A DNA stretch of 10,261 nucleotides from Acanthaster planci (Eukaryota; Echinodermata; Asteroidea; Valvatida; Acanthasteridae): contig NW_019091381.1 in assembly GCF_001949145.1 (NCBI RefSeq), forward strand, positions 1,334,592-1,344,852, in the 5' to 3' direction. Position 1 is the stretch's first letter, and each line of letters opens with the position of its first letter. A model generated the notes under the pieces. That model was given only the letters and a program-made list of their open reading frames with translations. It did not search any database and was not told the origin of the DNA. Of this stretch, positions 1-8,500 are shown piece by piece. The translations under genes were made by a program, and so were the position numbers.

Positions 1-336
1 ACTCGAAACCTGACCAATGACCCATCCAACTGGCCATGCTGGCCAAGCATGTAAACAGCAACTGCAACTAATTCGGGATAAAGTGATAAATGAATGAGTA
101 CATGTATTGCAGAATACCCCGACACTCTAAAAAACGACCCCTGGAATGACAGCTTGCATGGGTACAAGGTGAAAAATCCTGTGAGAAGAGTTTGACACTT
201 TGACCCGTACCTGGCTATGACTATGAGGTTGATCATGTGGTGCGGGACGGCGGGGTATTCTGCAATTGAGAGCAAACGAAGTTGTAATTTTGGACTGAAA
301 AGAGGTCCATACTTTTACATCACTTGACAGTAAGTA
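1..336 (-). other. Open minus-strand frame running off the left edge
   Basis: On the minus strand the frame is open from 336, after a TAG at 339-337, to base 1: 112 codons without a stop. A pyrimidine-rich acceptor-like site (CCTCTTTTCAG) on that strand would start an exon at 294 (SKITTSFALSIAEYPAVPHH…). I do not recognise the product. The frame covers both arms of the 16-bp inverted repeat, which argues for repeat-derived DNA. It could be an exon of a neighbour or chance. Confidence 0.2.
106..266. repeat. Perfect 16-bp inverted repeat enclosing 129 bp
   Basis: ATTGCAGAATACCCCG at 106-121 is exactly the reverse complement of 251-266. The pairing stops at both ends (T105/T267 and A122/G250). 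The 161-bp unit could be a small foldback element or MITE. However, no target duplication longer than an ambiguous AT is visible, so the mobile origin is unproven. Confidence 0.55.
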
Positions 337-419
337 CTAGCCCCACTAGTGTGGCACGGACTCTCACTCCCGCTCCATCCTTAGCCACACATCCGTATAC
401 GCAATTTCGTGTTGGCGTA

Positions 420-433
420 CTGAAAATTTTCAG
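420..433. repeat. 14-bp perfect palindrome
   Basis: CTGAAAATTTTCAG is its own reverse complement, and the flanking bases do not extend it. It lies about 150 bases upstream of the CpG-rich stretch. It could be a dimeric transcription-factor site or chance in AT-rich DNA. Confidence 0.6.
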
Positions 434-434
434 C

Positions 435-472
435 GCACCCACTTATCATTATGGGTGCAATTTCTTTTGCAC
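435..472. repeat. Two overlapping, mutually exclusive short hairpins
   Basis: GCACCCA (435-441) pairs with TGGGTGC (452-458) across a 10-base loop. GTGCAA (455-460) pairs with TTGCAC (467-472) across six bases. Both use 455-458, so only one can form at a time. No function is assigned. Confidence 0.5.
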
Positions 473-574
473 ACAGAGATGATCCTTAACCTCTCTCCTT
501 TCTTAGCACCATTTGTTGAATGATTTCACTTGTAGTAGCCCCAACTCGAATTTCTTTCATTGCCTTTTTGTTTA

Positions 575-770
575 TTATGTAACGTGAGCGGTGAAGCGCG
601 TCACCAATAATTTTTGAAATAGCCCCTACTGCCACGCGTCCCTCTCTTTATTTCTGATGGTCGCAGCGGTCACTTCACTTCTCCGAGTTCCTGTGCTTTG
701 TTCTGGGTGATTCCGGTTGTTAATTTTCATCCTTTTCTTCGCGTACGTCGTTGTGGTGAACCGGGTTGTT
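575..770 (+). promoter_or_regulatory. MIGA: CpG-rich candidate promoter and first-exon region
   Basis: About 15 CpG dinucleotides fall between 583 and 763, against very few in neighbouring stretches of equal length. A CCAAT pentamer is at 604-608, and a pyrimidine tract (CGTCCCTCTCTTTATTTCT) at 638-656 runs up to the candidate ATG at 657. A second good donor-like site (CTG|GTGAGC) is at 800, so an alternative non-coding first exon ending at 799 is also possible. The transcription start cannot be fixed from sequence. Confidence 0.3.
657..706 (+). CDS. MIGA: Candidate first coding exon of mitoguardin
   Basis: The ATG at 657 is the first in its frame after a TGA at 615-617. It reads MVAAVTSLLRVPVLCS plus two bases (GG) up to a GG|GTGATT donor. 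Exon 2 needs exactly two bases from its predecessor to stay in frame, and the joined codon GGT gives ...VLCSG-LEIPVTAQ. The peptide is hydrophobic, as the extreme N-terminus of vertebrate mitoguardins is. It lies in the most CpG-dense stretch of the window (about 15 CpG between 583 and 763 by hand count), as expected for a promoter and first exon. Weak points are the donor (T at +5), the start context (C at -3), and the one-in-three chance of a phase match. If the exon is right, the protein is 561 aa. If it is wrong, the first in-window ATG of the gene is 2419. Confidence 0.38.
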
Positions 771-940
771 TGGCAGTAGTATACAGCTAATATATTCTGG
801 TGAGCTACAACGATGGCGTTTTATTTCATATCTTATTTTATTTGTACCCAGGTGGTCGATTTATTTTCCTTTTGATATAAAAACTTGTTTACTTTATTTT
901 GGAAGGGAAGAAAAAACACACACAAAGGAGACTTTTTAAT

Positions 941-1024
941 TTATTTTCTGAGGCGAAGTAGCCACCCAATTATTTTCAAAGGCTAAGTTAGCCACTTTAT
1001 TTTTGAGACAAAATAGCCTAAAAT
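941..1024 (+). repeat. Three tandem degenerate units of about 28 bp
   Basis: The units start at 941, 970 and 997. Each opens TTATTTT, followed by a variable 2-3 bases, then AGGCGAAGTAGCC, AGGCTAAGTTAGCC or AGACAAAATAGCC. Divergence is high, so this is an old minisatellite or the footprint of replication slippage. No protein or RNA function is visible. Confidence 0.6.
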
Positions 1025-1251
1025 TTAACACTCACAAAATACGTTGTTCAGGTATTTTCCAGTCATTTTGCCTTCACCCATTCAATCTCACGGACTCACT
1101 TAATAACAGAGTTTTGTTTTTTATCTGATTCATAGCTCTGGAGAATTTTTTAGGGGAAAAAGTTCAAAATGGTAACTTAATCTGATTCCCACCTGGTAAA
1201 TATGAAGTCACAATGACTATGTGGTACAGAACCAGACTAAGATTTGTCACG

Positions 1252-1836
1252 TTAACCACTTCCCACCGGGGTGCCCGGTTTTGGACACCGTGTATTTATA
1301 CGCAGAGCCGGGGTGCCCGGTTTCGGACAAAAGAGCTGGTCTGTAACAAAGGACTGCACTTGGAACAAAGAACCTGCTGCTGGGAATTACCATCGTTTTT
1401 TGACTTCCATTTTTCGAAGGTAATCGGACACTGTTTTGAAACAGTATACCACTGTTTTGGGCATAGCGCGCCCGCGGATTAGCACCGCGGACAAAAGTGC
1501 TCCAGGGCAACATTGATGAGCAACACAGCGCAGCTGCTCGCTAATCCAGCCGCGAATGAAAAGACACTACTGGCATTCACTGGATTAAAGGAAATTATGC
1601 AACACTTCACAATTCTGGGCTCTCTTTTACAGGGCTGCAGGTCTGGGCTGAATACTCGGGAGTCAATGAAGGTTGCCTGTCAGATTAGAGTAGCCACCAG
1701 ATAGTTGTTCGTGTGGATGTAAACATCAAGTAAATGAACACATGAATTTTTGGAGAATTTTGAAAACGGAAAATCTTGAAAAGGTCCCATCATCTCCTCC
1801 CGCTCAAGAAAAATCCAGCCGGCAGGAAGTGGTTAA
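1252..1836. mobile_element. piggyBac-type MITE, copy 1 (577 bp between TTAA sites)
   Basis: TTAA at 1252-1255 and 1833-1836 flank an element beginning CCACTTCCCACCGG and ending CCGGCAGGAAGTGG. The two ends, TTAA included, match over 12 inverted bases and then again over CCGG after two mismatches. TTAA target duplication and short termini starting CC are characteristic of the piggyBac superfamily. There is no transposase frame; ORFs inside are short and unsupported. An internal direct repeat of 21 bp (1266-1286 and 1308-1328, one mismatch) and a GTTTTGAAAC near-palindrome at 1430-1445 are present. The second copy shares long blocks with it (for example 28 identical bases at 1755-1782). Confidence 0.88.
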
Positions 1837-2384
1837 GAATTTCTTAAGTCTAAAAACGGTTACTGCACATGTGTCTGACAAAATATAGTTCAGTATAAAT
1901 TTGCCAGTGACAGGATCAGCTGGAGACTGAGGCAAAGGTTTCAGTGCCACCCATGTGATGATTAAGTGAGATTCTAAGAAGCAGTGGACTGAGGGTCTTG
2001 GACAGTGTTCTCTGGTCATCAGGAGTTCAACGTTAACCTTCACATCATTATAGTTATGTAGTATATTGTGTGTCAAATGGAAAACAAAACCTTCATTCTG
2101 ATGAGTCTTGTTATAACATCTATGGGCCTGTATGACAAGGATCCAGATATGACAAATTAAAATTGAATATTAGAATTTGTTTGTGAAGTTTAAATTTTCT
2201 TTTGTTCTTGTGCAATGTGTGAAGGATGTAATAAAGTTTGTCCACCTCTCTGAAGTTCATTTTATAGGGATACATTTTGTTTATTCCTGTCAATTGTGCA
2301 AGCGTTTTAACTGGATAGTTATTTATTGAAGAGAAAACCACTCATATGTACTGTTCTTTAACTTTCTTGTCAATCCTGTTACAG

Positions 2385-2593
2385 TTTGGAGATACCAGTC
2401 ACTGCCCAAATCCCAGCCATGTTGCTTAGCACCAAGACAAAGGTGATTCTGTTGGCTGGTATTTCGGCTATGGCCGGTCTGATTTTGGCAACCAGTTACT
2501 TCAAACGACGTAGGCGGGGTAAGAAACAACGGATTCGGAAACCCCAATCAGTTCCACTCAGTAACCAGCATGTCACAATTAATACAAATGGAC
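2385..2593 (+). CDS. MIGA: Mitoguardin exon 2: membrane anchor and basic patch
   Basis: The acceptor is ...CTGTTACAG and the donor is GAC|GTAAGT, a full consensus. It starts with the last base of a split codon and ends with one base over. From 2386 it reads LEIPVTAQIPAM, then a 20-residue hydrophobic segment at 2443-2502 (VILLAGISAMAGLILATSYF) and KRRRRGKKQRIRK. The hydrophobic segment followed at once by Arg/Lys corresponds to the vertebrate mitoguardin pattern, in which an N-terminal segment targets and anchors the protein in the outer mitochondrial membrane. The basic patch lies on the cytosolic side. The only in-frame ATG before the membrane segment is at 2419, which would leave an unusually short lead of eight residues. 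Confidence 0.92.
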
Positions 2594-5500
2594 GTAAGTG
2601 ATCAGTCAAATCATTAGCATGATTGTAAAGACTACTTGGTTTAATTTTATTCTTTGTTATTTCATGACAATAACAATTTTATCAATATTTCCAAGCGTGA
2701 TTTTGCTTGTAGTCTAAATTTTCATTACAGTGTTGAACAGTTGAAAAATCCAATGAAATAAACATATCAGAATGATCATTATACTTGTTTGTTTCAGCTC
2801 TGGGGCAGACCAGTCGAAGGGCCCTGATCACACCACAGATCGAATCACCCAAAGGTTTTGCCAGGTTGTCTCGTCTGTCTCGCTCTACATCCAGGAGGTC
2901 CGTCATCTCGGCCATTGCCTCCAGGGCCTCCCACTCAAGCATCAATGACAGCCTGCACGGGTCAGTCAATTCTCTGCTCAGCGACGCCGCGTCCATCAAG
3001 AGTGGAGAAAGGACTCCGACCAATGAATCAGTGTCTGTACAGAGACTCTTCCAGCTTGGTGAGCAGTTTTGCTTTGTCACTGAAGGGAACCAAGAGGAGA
3101 AAAGGGATGAAAGACCCGGCACTCAAGAAGGCCATTATTTTACATTCTTTATTTCATTGTATCTATGGGCCTACTTAGACAACTAAGCACAAAAAATCAG
3201 CAGATTTGAACAAAATTCAACTGTGTGTATATGTGCGTTGGCCAATATAAAGCATTTCCATATGATTTGACCCTTAAATTTGACTTCTCCTTTTTTATTT
3301 GAGCTGTTTCATTTTGAAGATTTTTCGACTTAAATTCCTCATTTGCAGATTGGGTCCAATTTGTCATTCCCATTCTGCTTTGTCTTCAGGAATGCAGGCG
3401 TTTGATAACGCAGTCTCCTACTGGGAGGATGCCGTGGACATTCGAGTTGTTCAAGACATTGAAGAAGAAGACAGTAGGGAAGAGAACGATGTCGTAAGGA
3501 GAGATTATTGCCGTTGAAAAAACTCGGATAGAAATTGGTGCATTTTTGCAGAGATAACTGATCAATAGTATCCCGTTTTGCAAAGACGTTGTCAAGGAAG
3601 GGGAGCACTTTGTCCCTAGGGAAGAAAATTTCCAGGGAGTCAAAGTGCTCAACAGCAACAAAGTGATAAACCATTGATAGTGAGAGGGAGCCAATTACAA
3701 GGGGTTTTCAAGCAATTTGGTGATTTCATCTTCTTTGATTTTTGTTTCAAATTGTTTGCTTCTCCCCCCCCCTCCCTTTTTTTTTGTTTTTCAATCTTTT
3801 CCCAGTGGCAAGCACCCCCAGCACCCCAGGCAGTGTCCAGGCAGTGTCCAGGCTGTCTGGTCTGCATGGATTTGGGAAATTATCACCTTGTTGTGTCACC
3901 CTAATGAAATTGCTGAACACTTTCAAAACCTTTGCCACTGTGCGTATGGGCAACACATAAACTGGCTCCAAGCATAATGCATGTTGTAGTAGGTGCATGC
4001 ATGTCACTGTTTTCCTGTGTAGTCACGGTTATAGTTGGTCCAAATATCACATGGCAACGCTGAATAGATCAACCAATGAGTATTCCCATACTTGTAATCG
4101 CAGCTTCAAGCATTTGTCTGTGTTCATTGTCAGCATGTGTTACTAAGCGTAATATGTTTGTAATTGTTCTTAGAAACATTATCGCTTTGGTCTACTTCCT
4201 ATTTTAATTTTTTTTTTTTTTCTTCAGGAAAGCAGCAAATCGGAGTTGACACGTTCCTTGGAGAAGCTCTTGTCTAGCGCCTACCACCTCCAGGAGGAAT
4301 GTGAAGATGTCGCTCTCAGCATTCCCAATCTGGCCTTCACACCCTCCGAGATGAGAGACATTGCCGAGGAAATCACAAGTATGAGGAGACAGAGGGAGGC
4401 TGACGAGCACTCTACGTCATCCACTGAATCTTTTGTCTCAGCAACAGAGGTAGCATTGATATACGATTTGTCGAGTTTGGTCATTTTTACATAATTTGTT
4501 TTGGGCAGGTGGATGGTCCAAGTATCTTTTTTCTGCTTTCATTAATTGCCCACTGCCTTGACACCAAGAATTGGAATTTATTTTAGTTCGGTAAATGTTC
4601 ATGGAAACTTTTATCAGTCCTCTAAACATTTAAAAGTTCACTGGACAGCGACAGTGGACTTCCATTGGGCAATGTGTTGAAAATATCAAGGAGTAGATAT
4701 GAACAGGTTGATGAAAAACGTTCAAATAAACTTACCTTCAATGGGATCAAGTACCAAATGTGCCCATAATGCTTGAAAATTAAATATTTGGATGACCAGT
4801 GTTTCCATGTCAAATAAAACTTGAGGGTAGATGGCATAAGTAAAAGGTCACATTTTTGAAAGTGGTTTCTTATGGAATGTTTTTGGATGATTTACAAAAT
4901 AATTTGGATTTTGGTTCAAATGTAATTTGCACAAATTATGCTCTTATAAGATGTACGTTGCATTGGGGAGAAATTAATTTCTTAATGACGGGGTTTGACC
5001 TTACACCAGCGTATGGTCATTACACTGCATACTCAGCGTTTGTCTGAGTGCTTGCATAAACATTCACAGGCTTATTCAGGTAGGATTCAAACCACAACCT
5101 ACTGCTCTGCAAAATTTATGCTCTTGCTCGTCACTGTGACTGGTGTTTGTTCGTCCATAGCTAGAGGAGTTAGAACAACAGAGCACCTCATCAGAAGCAA
5201 CTTCCGCAAGTAGCAGCAAACCCAGACTTAGAAATGAAATGTATGAGAATGCTCTATTAGCAGTCAGGGAAGGAGCAGTAGAGTGTCGAAGGATAAGGTA
5301 TGAACTCCGAGCTATCTCTCTTTGTATCAATTTCACGTTGTGTTTGTTTCACAGTCGCCAGTCTGATTGACAGAAATACTCACAGTGACACCGTCGGCTT
5401 GCTATGAAACATTCCCTTGTACTCATAGCAATGTCTGAAATAAAATCTTATCAGAGAAGATATGCTGTTCTTGCAACATTCTTGTTGGCTGTTATGAAGT

Positions 5501-8500
5501 TGGCTTCAGTGCTTAAGATTCATGAGAAATTGGAAGGAAGAATTGTGAGAAAGATTACTGTCAGGAATACAGTTGTGAAACAAATGACGACGATGGATCA
5601 AAATCTGTCAAACCCAAGAAGTACCTTTATTTGGTTATGGGCCTCGAGCTTGACCAAGAGAGGGCGCACTTGTAGATACCATGACTCCGCTTAAGGCACT
5701 CACTCCATTTTGCTGGTTAACGAAGGTGTTTCATCACTGATTTATCGCACGGTATACCAGGTAATGCAAAGAGACTGTTCCCGAACGTTTTTTGCACACA
5801 AAAGCTTCTGGTAACATCGAGGCAGAAACTAGACTCTTGAATATTGAGTTTGGGAGGAGCTAAAAACTTTTGACGATTGAATTAATGAGACAGAACGTAA
5901 ATAAACATGGCGCGAGAAATACATTGCGGATTTTGTGAAATAAAATATGAAAACAACAAAGTGGAGGAACTGCGGAAGGGAAAGTTGCTATCTGAGTTAA
6001 AACGTGTTTTCAATGTCACAAAATTTGTGCAAGAGGGGAAACCACAATAAAGGGCAGAGTGATACCGCAGCACAGGATTTCCAACTGTCCTTATGAGGTG
6101 GTGTTGTCAGTAAGTCTTATCAGAGGCTGAAAGAAGCAGACAGGCATGCTTTCAGGCTGGGTTTAATTTTATTTTGAGAAAAGGCAAGGGAAAAAGTCCC
6201 AGGAATTAATTATTAAATATAACTTATCAATCAAAACTATTGACAAGTAAACACAACTTCCATTGTGTTACTTTTTGCTCTTTACATTTCCAGCAAAGTT
6301 GGAAAACTAAAAAATTACAATAATTTAAATGCAAACAAATTCACACTCTCATCCATTATACGTAAGTCTTTTTGCATACTGGTATTAATAACTTTGTTGG
6401 AAGCAGTGAGAGGGGTAGAAACTGGTGGCCGTAGGCCTATATCACGGAACTTAGGCCATGGCTGCAGTACTGTACCTTCAAAACTTTGGGTCTGATGTCC
6501 GCCCCGCTTCGAACGTGGAAGCAGGATGGACTTCGGACCCCACAGTTCTGGGGGTAGACTAGGTCTATAGGAACTCTTTAATAATACTAAAGCCTAGGCT
6601 GCTTCTAAGCGATGATCCAACCTTCCCAACATGGTGACCCATAATGGCAATTGCCCACTTCAAAGGGAAATGGTTTTTTGTGAGAACACCTACACATGGT
6701 GCATTTTTGCTTCGTTCACCATGAACATGATGGGTCAGCCATTCTCTCACCTTCTCCAAAGTTGAATGAAAGACCTTGGGTAGATAGCCTGGAGCTTGAG
6801 AATGCACGCACGGGCACTTAAGTTTTTGAAGAGCTCAAACCTAGTACACGTACTTCAGCATGAAGGCAAGGCGGGCATGCATGCTAGTGTCGCAGTGCGA
6901 CGTGTCAGTCATGCATACTTGCACCAAACAAGATCGATTGAGTACTGCGGACCACCTGGCTCTGTTCAACCGTTGACCGTAGTCGAGGCGGATTACCCTT
7001 GCATAACGTTGCCAAACCTGATTGTAAATTTAAGCAATATGTACAAGTTTGTCCCACAATCGTTGTGGACTTTCTGTGCCCTCATTAGGACGAAGATGCT
7101 GCATTGCCGTAGCGATGAGGACTTCCTTGCCAAGTTGCACTGTGTACGTGTTGCCATGGCAGTGCTCCTAGAGGACCAGACTATCTCTGATTGGTTCGTC
7201 ACGATGGGCAAGCAGTTGATTTCAGATCTTCTGCTCAAGGCTAATTATGTGAGTCTTGCTTCTCTTCATGTTGTAAAGTTTTAAGCATACCGAAGGGTTT
7301 CAATTTTAATTACACATTTTTGAAAATCTATCAAAAACCATAGAACTGTGCCAAAGTAATTGCAGTTTGTTTCCTTTTTTAAAATGAACTTTGGTAGGAT
7401 TCAGAAGAATTTGGTGATGCATATGATGAGATGATGACCTATGTGAGGGACCCTCAGAACCACAAGGACATTGAGAAGGAACTACGGGCGAGAAAGGTTG
7501 GAACCAACTCTAAACTTTTGGCAAAACCAAGTTTTCTGAACAATTCTTCAAGTATCCAACTCATCAAATTTGTTCTGCACAATTCGGAATGATTCAATAT
7601 GTAATTAATATGTAATATTTAATAAATGATGTAGTTGGCAATGGTGAAAATGGAAATCTTAATATTGGTAATCCTGAAGTGAAATTGGTTTTTATAAGTT
7701 GCAGGGGTGTGAGTGGTCACTTAAAATTTAAGCTGAAAATAGAGCTAAAAGCTGAAATGTAAAAAGTTTCCATACATAAGTTCCGACATGGTGTACAAAA
7801 AAGCTCAAATTCAGAGTCAACATCTAAACAAAAAAGCTGAATTCTCACATCCCTGAAGTTGTCACTCAGATGGTGGCATTTAAAAGAACTGATGTATAAA
7901 GCCCCACAGAAATCACACAGGAAGGGTGTAAAAAACAGGTACATGACATGCACTGCAAAAAAATGTGCCTTTGTATCTTATTTTTCTCTTAGTCCTTAAC
8001 CACTCAGTGCCGGGGTTCCCAGTACCAGGACCCCAGTACCAGGACCTTGGGTGTGTATGTATAGCCAGGGGTGCCCGAAATCAAAGGAGCTGGGCCTTGT
8101 AACAAAAGACCGTACGTAGAACAAAAGACCGAGCTGCCGAATTGCCAACATTTTCAGCACAGAGTGCTGGCATTAGCGGAGGTAATCCGTCATTGTTTTG
8201 AAACAGTACATCACTGTTTGTGGCATTCAGCACCTGCAGATTATCAGCGGGGACAAAAGTGCTCCAGCACTCCAGTGATGAGTGATACAGCTCTCTTTAC
8301 TGGGTGGTAGACCTGGTTGTAATACCTGGGCGTCAATGGATGTTACCTGTCAGGTTAGAGTAGCCACCAGACAGTTATTCGTGTGGGTGTAAGCGTCCAG
8401 TAAATGAAGTTTTTTGAAGAATTTTGAAAACGGAAAATCTTGAAAATTGCCCGGAAACTCGTCCCAAATATGCAAATCCCACCCAGCAGGAAGTGGTTAA

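Larger units (their letters stand above)
1..574. other. Upstream flank without a recognisable gene
   Basis: Nothing here is recognised as a known gene. It holds the 16-bp inverted repeat 106-121/251-266, an unbroken minus-strand frame from 336 to the left edge, a 14-bp palindrome at 420-433 and two overlapping short hairpins at 435-472, each entered separately. From 480 to 574 I see nothing distinctive. Confidence 0.6.
707..2384 (+). other. Candidate intron 1 / 5' region
   Basis: This is intron 1 if the exon at 657-706 is right, and otherwise upstream DNA plus intron. It contains a three-unit degenerate repeat (941-1024) and the first piggyBac-type MITE (1256-1832). AT-rich sequence without coding signs fills 1025-1251 and 1837-2384. 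Confidence 0.45.

Noticed and set aside
812-850. ATG at 813 with a CAG|GTGGTC donor as first exon
   Set aside because: It would leave phase 0, and joined to 2385 the frame runs into TAG within exon 2.
876-882. TATAAAA word as a TATA box
   Set aside because: It lies downstream of the CpG-rich region in AT-rich DNA, with no initiator or exon placed about 30 bases further on.
1513-1704. 63-aa plus-strand frame
   Set aside because: It lies inside MITE copy 1 and is not preserved in copy 2, where part of this segment is missing, so it is not a conserved element protein.
2682-3122. 146-aa open frame on the minus strand
   Set aside because: It lies antisense to exon 3, whose Ser/Arg codons leave the opposite strand free of stops. 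It crosses both splice sites and has no recognisable domain.
2858-3178. 106-aa plus-strand frame overlapping exon 3
   Set aside because: It is another frame of the same Ser/Arg-rich exon. The reading in phase with exons 2 and 4 gives the family sequence, and this one does not.
3299-3389. Upstream extension of the exon 4 frame
   Set aside because: A good acceptor (TTTGTCTTCAG) sits just before the conserved MQAFDNAVSYWED block. The phase from exon 3 fits only at 3390.
5404-5694. 96-aa ATG-led plus-strand frame in intron 6
   Set aside because: There is no recognisable motif, no splice signals in phase with mitoguardin and no repeat context. The length is compatible with chance in a 1.8-kb intron.
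8071-8310. 79-aa plus-strand frame
   Set aside because: It is contained in MITE copy 2. The corresponding region of copy 1 does not keep the same protein.
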